Assembly: GCA_026120185.1 (NCBI GenBank)
Contig: JANUWF010002145.1
Coordinates: forward strand, 372,001-436,000
Source: Voacanga thouarsii
Taxonomy: Eukaryota > Streptophyta > Magnoliopsida > Gentianales > Apocynaceae
Length of the DNA stretch: 64,000 bases
Reading direction: 5' to 3'
Under the pieces are notes generated by a model. It had not been told where the DNA came from. It made no database searches and saw nothing but the letters and a program-made list of their open reading frames with translations. Position numbers and translations under genes: made by a program. Numbering within the stretch: position 1 is the first letter of the stretch; each line of letters begins with the position of its first letter. This document shows, piece after piece, positions 23,827 to 35,786 of the stretch.

Positions 23827-24636
23827 CAATAATTATTCCTGAATAAAATATTAATTTATATCTTTTATTGATTGTAAATTACTTCATAAATTATATGTTT
23901 AATGAAACAATTGTTATAATCTCTTGAATTGATCAAAATGATTAGTGTTAAAATTTTTACATTAGTATTTCAAGTTTAAATCACTCATGAGACACAAACC
24001 TTATGCACACTTTTAAATTAAAGCTACGAGTCTTTCTATTAATTAAATATATAATTTTTATTAATATTATTAGTTATATCTTTAACTAATATGTAATAAT
24101 TATAGATGTAAAATACTTTTACACACAATAAAATTAAATTATAATTTTTTAAGTTGACTAAATATTTTATGCTAAAATAATATATTTTCTTTCTTTTATT
24201 TTTTATTTTTATTTAAAACTAATTAAATTTAAATATTCAATTGTGCTTTGGTTTATTAATTATCCTCCTGCAATAATAATTCTTAAATAAAATATTGATT
24301 TATATCCATTCATTGATTGTAAATTACGTCATTAATTATATGTTTAATGAAATAATTGTTGTAACTTAAACTAAACAGAAATGATAGTATTTTAAGTTCG
24401 TCACACATTAATTAGATGTATATTTTTATTAATATTATTAATTATATTTTAAACTAATATCTAATAATTATATATGTAAATACTTTCACACAATAAAATT
24501 GAATTAAAATTTTCTTAAGCTGACTAACTCTTTTGTGCTCGTACAATAATTTGCTTTTCTTTCTCTTATTTTCTTTTTTATTTAAAATTAATTTAAATGG
24601 TCAACAATGTTTTGGTTTATTAATTAAATCCTCCTA
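23827..24636 (+). repeat. Imperfect tandem duplication of about 0.4 kb
   Basis: Copy 1 (about 23827-24270) and copy 2 (about 24271-24636) share, in the same order, CAATAATTATTC, ATTGATTGTAAATTAC, ATTATATGTTTAATGAAA, TATTAATATTATTA, and TTTGGTTTATTAATTA then TCCTCCT. Copy 2 is about 75 bp shorter because of internal deletions. Noncoding. Confidence 0.8.
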
Positions 24637-26073
24637 TTGAGTTAACGGTGCTTGTCACGTCAATGGGACGTAACACGTGACTCAATACCACGCATGCAAC
24701 TCCGTTATGCAAAATCTTACGTAATATTCATACACTGGTCTGGACCATATGCGATACATGTACATGTAAAGGTCATCATGCCATGCATGCATGGCGTGAC
24801 ATGGGCATGGACTGGAAATATGTATGACATGATGATCTTGATCTTTCGGTTTTGGTTAGGGTTTCTTGTAGCCTAGCTTCTTCTGTCGTCACTTGCGTCA
24901 AATAATGGAAAGAGAATGAAAGTACTATACTACCCTTGTCCTTTTGGTAAAAATACTTAGTTTTGTTGCTCGCCTTCTATTTGGGGAATTTGGATGAGTA
25001 CAAGGTTGCCCCCTGAAGAATTGTGGACTTTTTGCCCTTTTTTAGTAGGTCTTCTTGGCCAGTAGAACACTTGAGGTCAGTGACTGGTAATAGTAGGAAG
25101 TTCTTAAGGTGCATGCAATCTTATTAAGAACAATAAAATAAATCACATATGCTGGTGCAAAAGTAATTTAATATAAGTATAGTTTATCAAACAAAAAATT
25201 TTGAATTTCATTAACATTTCTGTCTTCCTCATGTATTTAGAAAATATACATCGCATGAGATTGTTATGTACATAATTGAATAGACAAGGATTGAATTTAG
25301 TTTTGTTTTTATTTGATACAAACATTGGGCTTATTTGATAAAAAGTAAAAGTTTGAAAATTTAAATTTAAATATTTAAATATTAAATCATGAAAATTGAA
25401 GTGTGAAAATTGAGTTGTGAATTTTTAAATCTAATATGAAGATTAAATTAATTATAAATTATTTTTATATTAAATATTTAATTATAATTTAGATTAAATA
25501 AAAATTATACTAATAATAATAAAATATTTAATATATTTAATTTTAAGATTTATGTAACTTTTATTTCATTTACTATTTATAATAAGATTAGAGGACATAG
25601 GATTATCCAAAACTAGTAATTCGTTGTACCTTGAACCAAGAGGATTATCACAGTAGCACTGCTCACTGCATACAAATTTTTTATGTATGCGGTCTAAATT
25701 TTTACTCCGATAATTTTTAAAAATGAGGTCTAATACTTGTAAAAATACTTACACAGTTCTAACTTGATGCTTAAAAAAATTATAAAGAAATTAACGTATT
25801 TGATCCTTAGAATTTAAAATTTATAATATTTTTATTTTTAATTATTTTTTTTACAATTATGATTTCTAATAAAATTAATGACGGTCTTTATGCTCCCTAA
25901 TACATTATATCAGAAAAACAGAGTTGGAGATCACTTGGTGTGTTATAATCTTATAAATTAGAGATCATATCAGTAGAAAAAAAATTATTATAGACGATAA
26001 CAATACAAACTTCAAATTTCACAAACTAAATAAGCTAATTTCTCAAAAATTATATTTTTGTGAAAGCATATAT

Positions 26074-26076
<3 letters not shown>
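24637..26076. other. AT-rich intergenic DNA, no gene recognised
   Basis: A G-box core CACGTG lies at 24674-24679 and a CATGCATGCATGG palindrome near 24780, with no gene attached. The motif GCTTATTTGATAAAA at about 25329 matches the tip of the small repeat at 27322. Confidence 0.5.

Positions 26077-26108
<32 letters not shown>
26077..26108. repeat. (AT)n microsatellite
   Basis: About 15 uninterrupted AT units, followed directly by TACTTCCTCCATCTTAAATTATC, which looks like one end of a Stowaway-type MITE whose other end I cannot find. Confidence 0.9.
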
Positions 26109-26110
<2 letters not shown>

Positions 26111-26647
26111 CTTCCTCCATCTTAAATTATCTTTTTCTTTAAAAAATTAAGATTTAATATTCTAAATCTGTTCTTATTTAATAGAATTTTATTTTCCAAA
26201 CATATTAAATTATTAGTTAATTGAATTGATGAAACTAACCTAAATCTAAGTACACTTGCATTGAGATCAAGAAATAGTTTTTAAATATATATATTTGAAT
26301 TTTATAAAAATTTATAAATCCAAAAATTAATGTATTAATAGACTTTGAGTAAAATAATAAAATTGTTAATAATTTTTAATAAGATTTATTTATTGTTTCA
26401 AAATAAGTCTTAAAATATATGCTTTCTAAGTTTCCGTTCAACGTACGTGAATTGGATATCATTACAACCACATAATAAGGAAACAAATTCATTTTAGTAA
26501 TTAGCAGCCACTTTAAAATAAATAAATAACTAGGTTTTTTTTTTTTTTGGTTGAGAAAACTAACTACAGGATTGTCCACAGTTGATTAAATCAAATCCCA
26601 TTAATTATGGAAGTTATTTATTATGGAATTAGTTTTATTACTGAGTA
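26109..26647. other. AT-rich intergenic DNA, possible one-ended MITE
   Basis: TACTTCCTCCATCTTAAATTATCTT at about 26110 resembles a Stowaway terminus. The matching inverted end was not found, so it may be truncated. Nothing else is recognised. Confidence 0.35.
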
Positions 26648-26892
26648 CTCCTTCTATTTCATATTATTTGACATTTTAATCACGTACATACAAATTAAGA
26701 ATATTAAAATCAATAAGTATTTTTTTTATAATTTCAAATTTATCTATGATAAATACAAAGATGAGTAATCATTTACGAGAGTTTTTTTTTCTTTTTATTA
26801 AATATAATTTGACTAAATTTAAAAATAATACAAAAATATATTAATCATTGATGTATGGAAATATGTAAAGAATCAAATATTATGAAATAAAA
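26648..26892. mobile_element. Stowaway-like MITE
   Basis: The left end CTCCTTCTATTTCATATTATTTGACATTTT and the right end, read on the minus strand as TTTATTTCATAATATTTGATTC, form an imperfect inverted repeat. A TA sits on each side. Size near 245 bp and no ORF fit a Tc1/mariner-derived MITE. The right tip is degraded. Confidence 0.6.
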
Positions 26893-26918
26893 TACAAAGG
26901 TTAAAAGGTTAAATAATA

Positions 26919-27215
26919 CTCCTTCCGTTCATATTTATCTGTCACAATTAATTACTTCACAAAATTTTAAAAAAATTAGTTAGTCTGTTAAATTAATACA
27001 ACTTTGTTTATATATACTAAAAGTACCCTTAAATTTAATATTCTCGACAATTATTTGCTTACTTTGTTTGTTCAACTCTCTCTTTAAAATTATTACACTT
27101 TCACGAGTATAGCAGTAAAATTAATATTAATAATACTTAAAATTTTTTTCAATGTAACAGATAAAAAGAAATATAAAAACTTTTTAGTTGTGATAATAAA
27201 TAGGGATGAAAGGAG
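26919..27215. mobile_element. Stowaway-like MITE
   Basis: The left terminus CTCCTTCCGTTCATATTTATCTG and the right terminus (minus strand CTCCTTTCATCCCTATTTATTA) are inverted repeats, each flanked by TA (26917-26918 and 27216-27217). The element is 297 bp and noncoding. CTCC(C/T)TCCGT starts are characteristic of plant Stowaway elements. Confidence 0.75.
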
Positions 27216-27321
27216 TATAAAAAGGATAAAGCATTATATTTGGAGTCAATCACCATTTGAATAGGTTTTATATTTTAACCTTGTGAGGCTAGTACAAATA
27301 TGATTTTTTTGTCCAAGCCCT

Positions 27322-27492
27322 TAAGGCGTATTTGATAAAAATAAAATTAAGTTTCAAATTTTGAAATATAAAATTTAAATCTTATATTTTAAAATTTGAA
27401 ATTTGAATCTAAAACTAAATAAAACAATTAATTGGATAAAATTTTAACTGACTGTTTTTAATTATTTAATTAAGTTATCAAATAAATCTTTA
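27322..27492. repeat. Short AT-rich inverted repeat, possible MITE
   Basis: GGCGTATTTGATAAAAATAAAATTAAG on the left pairs with CTTAATTATTTGATAA-like sequence on the minus strand of the right end (TTATCAAATAAATC). The interior is also self-complementary around AAATTTGAAATTT. A related tip occurs near 25329. Confidence 0.45.
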
Positions 27493-28484
27493 ATTAATTC
27501 AGAAGTTCCAAAGGGACTTCTGAATGTTCAGAGGTTTGGTTGAATATGCCATGAGTATTTGGCCTATGGAGGTTTTTTTTTAAATCATTCGTTCATAATA
27601 AAACATGTTAAACTAGATTTATGGTAACAGAGATAAACCACGTTCAAAATCTTAAGTGGATATAAGTACAAAAACAAAAAAGAAAATGAATATACAGTAA
27701 TTTTTCTTTTAATTGCCTTATTTTTATTTTTAAATAATAATAGAATGAGATGTCTAAACTTATCTAATATTCTATACAGTAATCTGGAAGATTCTAAATA
27801 TATTAGTAACCTTAAAAATTATTTGAAAAAAAAAAAAAAAGACGATGAGAATGAAAAGAGGGTTCAAATTAAGTTTGAGTAACAGACTGACTCAAAAAAA
27901 TATATATAGAATTGGTTTAAATCATGCTAAAGAGCCTTGAATATTAACAAATAAAACAAAAAAAGAAGATAGTTATAGTTCGTGGATCAAAACGAGGTGA
28001 GAGTAAAAAACAAAATAAGACAGGAGCTTTGGCCAATATCGGAGCTGGCCAAGATATGCGGTTGCTGGAAAGGAGAGAAAATGAGTAGAGAGAAAAAGAG
28101 AAAGGAAGGCCAGTATGGAGTAGAAATCCTTCGCTACATGGAAGCTTCATTATGACGTGGAAGCCCATGGAGATTGTGGAATGAGAGCCCATGTTGTTTT
28201 ACAAAAGAAGACGGGAAACTGGTTTAAATACAGAAGGTGTGATGGACGTTACACGTGGGAGGTAGAATGTTGTAAATCTACACGTGAGTAGGAGAAGAAT
28301 GGAAATTGCTATTCCATAAAAAAAAATGGGTTGATGTCACTTACCTTCTTATCATTTACCTCAAATTTCATTTTACTTCCGATCTGTTCTATGAGTCGTT
28401 AATTGCCGAATAATCCTTCACATTTTGATTAAGAGAAGAACTAAATTCATACCTCTTCAACTTATATTCTTATTTCTATTTATT
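27493..28484. other. AT-rich intergenic DNA, no gene recognised
   Basis: The minus-strand open frame at 27944-28192 has no recognisable domain and ends in a low-complexity Phe/Cys tail. A poly-A run is at 27825-27840. Confidence 0.45.
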
Positions 28485-28486
28485 TA

Positions 28487-28778
28487 CTACCTCCGTTTCA
28501 TAATATAAATCGTTTTAAACTTATGTACAAAAATTAAGGGTCCTAAATTTCACATAATTTTAAAATTAAAATTTTAAAAAACTCCTAATTAAATCTTTAT
28601 CTACTTTGGTAATTAATGAGAGTTGGGTCATAATTTGTGGAAAGAGAGAGATTGTAGGGAGGGATAAAGGTGGAAAAAAAGTAATAAATGTTTATAAAAT
28701 TTTGTAAAACGACTTATATTGTGAAAAAAAAAATTCAAATTCAAAACGACCTATATTGTGAAATGAAATTAGTAGTAG
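28487..28778. mobile_element. Stowaway-like MITE
   Basis: The left end CTACCTCCGTTTCATAATATAAATCG pairs with the minus-strand right end CTACTAATTTCATTTCACAATATAGGTCG. TA dinucleotides flank both ends. The second internal motif AACGACTTATATTGTG near 28708 repeats the right arm. Noncoding, about 290 bp. Confidence 0.7.
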
Positions 28779-28780
28779 TA

Positions 28781-29199
28781 TTTATCAATTAGACAAAAGT
28801 GTTTTTCCCTATTATTACTTTCAATTAATCTTTCCATTATTTTTTTTATATGTAGAATAAATATTTTAACAATAAATAATTAATGAAATATTGAACGATT
28901 ATTAATTATATTTTTTCTCTTAATGTGTCTCCTCAATAGTTTCTTTTTTTATTAATCTTTTATTAGTCTTCTATTTTATCAATATTTTAATCTATTAATA
29001 AGATAAATAGTTTTAAAAAATAAATTAATGATTTTTTTAATTAAATGAAACCATACAAATGAGGAGAAATAAAACTTTCAATAGATGATGAAATTATGAA
29101 TTTCAATTCTTATACAAGTCATTATTTTTTAACAATTTAATTCGTGCATAGTTTCATAATATTATTGCGTGGTTTTTAGACATATAGAAAATATAACCA
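28781..29199. other. AT-rich intergenic DNA, no gene recognised
   Basis: Mostly A/T runs; nothing recognised on either strand. Confidence 0.4.
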
Positions 29200-29465
29200 A
29201 TGAAAATCACAAAAAATCAAGTTTTAAATTTAAATACTAAACTAACACTAAAACTACTCATTGGGCACGTATATCTATCGTGTAATATAGTATCACAATA
29301 ACAAGTATCGAAGATCCTCGAGAAATGGATAAAGGTATTACTATTAAGTCTTCTTCTATTGTTTAGCCTAACAAATTAATGGAATAGGCTAGTTATAATA
29401 GATGAACAAAGAGAATCAACACAACCTCACACAAGACTGGCCCTAAGAAAGTCAAGAATAAGAAA
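29200..29465 (-). repeat. Left part of the noncoding repeat hosting the Gypsy element
   Basis: AATACTAAACTAACACTAAAAC, then a CAAGTATCGAAGATCCTCGAGAA motif and a TTGTTTAGCCTAACAAATTAATGG motif, follow the same order as in the insert at 2670-4064. The repeat resumes at 38724 after the Gypsy element. Its left edge is only approximate. Confidence 0.5.
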
Positions 29466-29470
29466 TAGAG

Positions 29471-30568
29471 TGATAGGAATCAATCCAGCCACAGAGATCA
29501 AGCTCAAGAAGGAGGAGAGGACAAAACCGAAACAAAAGCTTGCCCAGTCCGTTGATGAGAGCCCGTTTCAAACAATTCCAACACAATCTTCAAGCATATC
29601 TACAATCTCATTTCAAGTGAGATAGCATATGGATATTGCCGGAAGAGGATCGAGAACGGACTATGCTGCTGGTGTACAAAAGGCGTCAATCGGAAGCAGT
29701 TCATGTAGAAACATTGCCCAGCAAAATGGAACAGTAGCCCTACCAGGCGTCGGCTATGATCTGCCAGAATTCTTCAAATTTTGACGGATGTACTGTTCCA
29801 ACAGAACTAACCCAACGCCGACCCTACTAGCTTGACCCGGAGTCGTTGTATAATGGAAAAAGCCTCATTTTGATTCTGACTTTTTATGAACGGGTACTGT
29901 TCTTCTAGAATAGACCCGGCGCCGTCCCTAGGAGACCTACTTGGTGCCAACCCTGCTCTAGATTCGAACTCTTGACGTTTTTTAGCTATTTTTGGAGTCA
30001 TTTTGTAATATTTAAAAGTATTTTAGTTCAAGAATAGAACACCATTATATAATACTTTGTATTGTAAGAACAAGAACAAGATTATTACACATTTTAACAT
30101 GAATGAAGTTTTCATCTTGAAGACTTGAAGCATGGAGAGATTCTTTGTTTAACTTTAATCCAAGACCAACCTAAGGGCTTAGTCCACCCTTGAGCAAGTA
30201 TTTATAAACTCGAAGGATAATTCAACTAGGAAATCAACAAGGGTTCTTCTTGTATGTCATTTAGGGTTCTTGTTGTTTCTTGTTTGAATGTCCACAATTC
30301 CTTATCCTTTTAGTTCTTGATTTCTTGCTAAGTCAAGGGTTCTAATGTGTTGTTGTGGTAGACTTTTCCTACTAAATTTGGGATTCTAAAAGCTAGTTCT
30401 TTTAGGGTTCTTTGTTTGTGAAAAAATGTGTTACTTTGTTACTTATATTGATCTCTTTATGTCCTTTTCTTGTTTGTTATGTTTATCTTGAAGTCTATCT
30501 AATTTGCTAAAGTTCAAACAAAAGCCATTTTCAGATCTAGAAAGTCTTTCTCCCTCAAGCTCATATTA
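29471..30568 (+). repeat. Gypsy 5' LTR
   Basis: This 1,098 bp LTR is collinear with 37632-38718 apart from scattered substitutions and small indels. It ends TCATATTA where the 3' LTR has GCATATCA. It contains the TGTAAGAACAAGATTATTACAC block shared by both. Confidence 0.95.
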
Positions 30569-30572
30569 AATT

Positions 30573-30587
30573 TTGTATCAGAGCAGG
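30573..30587 (+). promoter_or_regulatory. Gypsy primer-binding site
   Basis: TTGTATCAGAGCAGG, four bases after the 5' LTR, matches the tRNA-Met site TGGTATCAGAGC with one change. Confidence 0.85.
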
Positions 30588-30877
30588 ATAAGCTTAGATC
30601 TCTATCTTAACTTGGATCTATCAAACCTAGAGTGTTGTTTGATTTTGAGTTTTTCTTGGATAAAAAAAAAAAAAAAAAAGGAGAATGAGAATGACTTGTT
30701 GAAGAAAGATCTATGGGAATACATTGATTTTTGCTATTGTGATTATATTGGGCTTGTTTGGGAAGAAATTTGCTTGCAAAGTTTCATAGAAAAATCTTGC
30801 ACATAAGGTATTTGATAAAAGTTCTCGATGACCATATACCCTATGAACACCGTGTGTATAATGAAATGTCCCAAAGA

Positions 30878-31171
30878 AAGAATATGGCTTGAACAATAGT
30901 GTTATTCCTATAACCGTTTCATTATATTCTTCAAATTATCTTTTCTTTGTTGTGTGTTGTGAACACCTTATCTTCTACTTGTTTCTTGACCTCTAAGTAT
31001 TCACTAAAATTATCATCCTAAGACAAGAATATGGCTTGAACAATAGTGTTATTCCTATAACCGTTTCATTATATTCTTCAAATTATCTTTTCTTTGTTGG
31101 GTGTTGTGAACATCTTATCTTCTAGTTGTTTCTTGACCTCTAAGTATTCACTAAAATTGTCATCCTAAGAC
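30878..31171 (+). repeat. 147-bp tandem duplication in the Gypsy leader
   Basis: The segment from AAGAATATGGCTTGAACAAT to CATCCTAAGAC occurs twice with period 147 and only a few differences. It lies in the untranslated leader between primer site and gag. Confidence 0.95.
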
Positions 31172-31423
31172 CCTTGTATTGAAGCATCCTAAGAGCTGAT
31201 AGAGTAAAGTGAACTAAACCCTTTGAGTTGGGGAGGAGTTTGGTTGAACAAGTAAAACGTTGGGTGAAAAAAAAAAGGCAAGGGGGAAAGATTCTAATTT
31301 GAAAAAGCCAAGGAGCGCAAATACGAGAGCGGAGTGCAAATACTTAGGGAGTGAGTAAGGAAACCAATTTTTATTTTTTTTCTTTTAACTCTTTTTGCAA
31401 GAATATCAATCTAAACTCCAACG

Positions 31424-32995
31424 ATGACTCAAGAAGAGGAACTAACTAGGCTAAATCTTGGTGGAGCAAGTAGACCATAAGAGGATCTGGGAGATCTTCG
31501 TGAAACCCTCGTTTCATTGCAAAAGAGTATGGAGGGCATTTGGAGGGAGATAACCGAATTCCGAGCTCAACAAGGTCAAACATCTACCGTCGGTCAAATG
31601 AGGGGACAAGAGCAACTAAAAGCCTACAACACGCCTCCCATGACTACACAACCTGGAGAAGAATGGGATGAATATTTAGTTAGTAGCTATCAACAGGTTC
31701 CTATGAGATGAGGGAGAAGCAAGTTGAGAGGAGGTAAAGGAAGAGGCCGAGGGAGATTTGGTGAGAATCCTATGAGAGGAGTCGAAAGAAATATTGAGAG
31801 AGAATTTGAGTGGGAAGAGGGGTACCCAGAGAAAGACTATGGAGAACAATATTGGGATAATGTGATAAGAGGTAGGAGGAGAGATGAAAATGAGGGAGAG
31901 CGGGAATTGAAAAATATCAAAATAAAAGTACCACAATTCCCGGAAAAAAGTGATCCCGAGGCATATGTTGAATAGGAATGGAAAATGAAAATTATATTTG
32001 ATTGCCAAGACAAAAGTGAGAAAAAAAAGGTGAAATTGGCAGTATTGGGATTTTCAGACTATGCATTGGTATGGTGGGAGCAAGTTTTGGCTAATAGAAA
32101 GAGAATGGGAGAAAATGTCGTGGGTACATGGGAATTGATGAAAAATCTCATGAGGGTGAGGTTTGTACCGCACCACTACTACAACGAGTTATATCAAAAG
32201 CTTCAAGTGCTAAGACAGGGGAATAGAAGTGTTGAAGATTTTTACAAAGAACTTGAAGAGCTAATAATGAGGGCGATTATTAATGAAGATCCGTGTGCCA
32301 CTAAAGTGAGATTTCTAAGTGGATTAAATTGGGAGATAGCCAATGTAGTCGAGTTGCATTTATATGAAACCTTGGAAGAAATGGTGCACATGGCTATGAA
32401 AGTAGAAAAACAATTGAAGAAAATGTCATTTAAGAGGAGAGTAGGCCTACCAACTTCATCTCCTAAGGAATTCCCTAAGCCGATACCTAAAAAGGAAAGA
32501 GTTCCAAAGCCGCCACCTAGGGAGTTTAATAAACCGAAGGAATAAGGGAATAGAGATAAATGAAAGGCTATTGAGAAGCGGAGGAGCCGGGATATCAAGT
32601 GCTTTCGTTGTTTGGCATATGGACACATGGCACATGAATGCCTAAGTAAGAGAGTGATGTACACAAATGCCTATGGTGAGATTTCATCCAAGGAAGAAGA
32701 ATATGAGAAATTGGAGGAAATTCAAAAGGAAAAAGAAATTTCGAGTAAAGAATATGAAGAAGTTGGGCAAGTGTGTGCATTACTTGGTGTAGCGAGGAGA
32801 TCATTGAGTACGCAAGCGAATGAGGATAGGCATCATCAACAAAGGGAGAATATCTTTTATACAAGATGCTTGATCAATCAAGTACCTTGTAGCGTTATCA
32901 TTAACAGCGGGAGTTATACCAACGTTATAAGTGCTAGTGCGGTGAAAGAAATAGGCTTGGAAACAAGGAAGCATCTGCAACCCTACAAATTCTAA
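31424..32995 (+). pseudogene. Gypsy gag and protease, one frame with stops
   Basis: A single frame from the ATG at 31424 runs to 32995 with stops near 31479, 31709, 31973, 32543 and 32561. It has an N-terminal region, an Arg/Gly-rich stretch (GGKGRGRGRFGENP), and a Retrotrans_gag domain (FSDYALVWWEQ, FVPHHYYNELYQKLQVLRQG, SVEDFYKELEEL). A CCHC knuckle follows (CFRC, GHMAHEC). The retropepsin region reads CSVIINSGSYTNVIS, where the usual DSG(A/S) triad is NSG. The Asp-to-Asn change alone would inactivate the protease. Confidence 0.9.
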
Positions 32996-33138
32996 TGGCT
33001 AAATGAAAGTGGAGAATTGAAGATTAATAAACAAGCTTTGATTGCAATTGACATAGGGAAGTATAAGGATGAGATGTTGTTCCTATGCAGGCAGGCCACC
33101 TACTTTTAAGGAGACCATGACAACATGATAGGGGAGTA

Positions 33139-34262
33139 ATGTATAACGGGGAGAAAAACACCTACACTATGTATAAGGAGAGAAAGAAATTCATTCTACT
33201 GCCTATGTCTCGGAGTGAAGTGAGCAAAGATAAAAAAATGATGAAAGAAAATGAAAAGAAAATAAGTGTTCAAAAAAATAAGAAAAAAATCGAGAGAGAA
33301 AACAATGAGAAAGAAGAACATGAAAAGAGAGAGGGAAAACAAGAGAGAAGAGATAAGAAACGAGTAAATTTCTTTACAAGAGAGAGAGAGGTGGTAGAAG
33401 CTATTAAAGCTAAGGAACTAGTGTATCTCTTAATTTGTAAAGGCATTTATGTAACTACTAATGAAACTACTTTTTTTTTTTTTTACCTAGTGAAATTGCA
33501 GGTCTTATTGAAGAATTTCAAGATGTATTTCCAAAAGAAATACCCAAAGAATTGTCACCTGTCCGAGGAATAGAGCATCAGATTGATTTCATCCCCGGAG
33601 CTGTCATTCCAAATAGACCAGCTTATAGATGCAACCCTGAAAAAGCTAAGGAGCTACAAAAGCAAGTTGAGAAGTTGCTCAAGAAAGGCCATGTTCAAGA
33701 GAGTTTAAGTCCAAGTGCTGTTCCAATGTTGTTGGTGCCTAAGAAAGATGAATCATGGAGAATGTGTATTGATTACAGGGTCATTAACAATATAACAGTA
33801 AAATATCGTTACCCTATCCCTAAGCTCGATGATTTATTAGATGAATTGCATGGATCATGTGTATTTTTAAAATTTGATTTGAAATCCGGATATCATCAAA
33901 TTAGGATTAGGAAAGGTGATGAATGAAAAACTGCATTTAAGACCAAATAGGGTTTATATGAGTGGCTTGTGATGCCATTTGGGTTATCAAATGCAATTAG
34001 TACTTTCATGAGGCTGATGCATTATGTGTTGCGAGAATATATTAAAAATTTATTGTGGTGTATTTTGATGATTTTTTATTTATAGCAGAACTTCTGAAGA
34101 CCATTTGCATCATCTTAAATATGTGCTTATTGCTCTTAGAAGAGAAAGGTTATATGCGAACTTTGACAAATGTTCATTGTGTTTAGAAAAGATAACTTTT
34201 CTTGGTTATGTTATGAGTTCAAAATGTATTGAAATTGATGAAGAAAAGGTCAAGGCAATTTA
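33139..34262 (+). pseudogene. Gypsy pol, first part: linker and reverse transcriptase
   Basis: A Lys/Glu-rich linker is open from 33139 in one frame. The frame changes at a T run (33471-33482), and the RT then starts in another frame at 33552. RT blocks seen: PNRPAYRCNP, LVPKKDESWRMCIDYRVIN, FLKFDLKSGYHQIRI and [10 protein letters not shown]. Stops lie at 33924-33926 and about 33948, and there is another frameshift near 34050 in the YFDD catalytic region. The piece FLGYVMSSKCIEIDEEKV leads up to the solo-LTR insertion at 34263. Confidence 0.9.
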
Positions 34263-35786
34263 TGTTAGAATTCGTGGACTCCTAAACGCGGAAAACATCC
34301 ACGAATCCCTACCGAGGATCCAAGTAAACGATTAAAAAGATCGTAGGATTGAAGAGTTACCTCTGTTATGTGTAATCGATATCCTTCAGTTCCGATTGTG
34401 CTGCTGTGCGTGCAACCCGAACGATCACCAGACGCTGCAGTTGTGCGAACGTCCTCTATCGGATACACACCGCGAACTCACTCGTCACCCGAGGGGTGCT
34501 AGCGCCTAGGGTTTTGAGAGGCTTATTTTTTTGGTGGATGAAGGCACGAATTTTTACAACAGAATTGGCACCCACAAGAAGATGGCTATGGTTTTCTTAA
34601 AAACTCACTCCGAACCTCTTAGAGTCCAACCCTAATAATATCTTATAGTATTTTAATTTAAAGTCAAATTAAATTAAAACTGATACGATAAGATTCTGTC
34701 ATTATCTCGGTAATTTAACTAATTAATTTACCGAGTCAGATTTTTATAATCTGGACATCATTCAGATACATCGAATGTGGACATATTTCCAGATTCATTG
34801 TATCTGGTAGATTTTCTAAGTTCGATTAACTTAGACATGTTTCCAGATTCATCGAATCCGGTTACCAGAAAATAACCTAACAAGTTCGCTTATTGTGTGA
34901 CCCTATAGGTTCATTTAACATTGACAGTGTGCCTAAATCATATTTAAATGGCCCACAAGTTATAAACGATTTCTAGCAAAACATTATAACTATCCAGGTT
35001 AAATGAAGATTGGTGATCTCTTTGAACCAAACCATAATTTTATATTTAGTTCTTTTGTCACATGATATCCAGATTAAGCATAAGGCACGGAGCATGTCAT
35101 CCTTATTAAGCTCAATCAATTATTTCTTGATTTCATAGTAGACTGTTCAAACAAATGATATCAATATCTTAGATTGATATATTTGAGCACGGCCATGCAT
35201 TTTAACAGTCTAACTTATCAAGGGGCCCATGGATATCTCTTCCATAATTGACAGGGACAAATTCCTTCACAATCAATCATATTCTTCTCCTCAATTTATT
35301 CTATATCCAACAGTAGTCTAATTTATTATCTAATCAAATACAACTTTAGACAATGTCAAAATATAGAATTTATCAAGTAGGAAACTATGATGAATTTAGG
35401 TCAAAGGACTTTTAATATTATTATGGCTAGAAAGTACTTATGACATGTTCCATGAAGTACTCTCACAGTGGGTCATATCCAATACAATGTTCTCTAACAT
35501 TTATTTATGTTTTGACTTGATATCACAAATATCCATGACCAGTAAAACATAGCCATCCAGTCACAAACATACTAATCTTAATTTATTATTGTTCCAATAA
35601 TAATAAACGACCAGGGACAGATTTAAAATAGTCATTGTATTCATTGTTGTGTTTTACTATCAAGTCACGTACTTGATGACCACAAAACAAAACGCACTAT
35701 TCATGAAAATGAAAGCCTCATATTATTATATAAAATATAACGACAATAGTATATGTACAAATTGACTCCAGGGCATATCCCCAACA
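34263..35786 (-). mobile_element. Solo LTR (Copia-like) inside the Gypsy RT
   Basis: On the minus strand it starts TGTTGGGGATATGCCC and ends CACGAATTCTAACA. The flanks attta (34258-34262) and atttg (35787-35791) are a 4-of-5 target duplication, and the Gypsy frame rejoins across it (GCAATT then TGGGATTGG). It is 1,524 bp with no second LTR and no coding domain. A TGTTGGGGATATGCCC start is typical of plant Copia LTRs, but this is a different family from the one at 46 kb. Confidence 0.85.

Noticed and set aside
24652..24876. Possible promoter: CACGTG, CATGCATG palindrome and a 74-residue ORF
   Set aside because: No gene follows, the ORF has no domain, and these short motifs are expected by chance in a window of this size.
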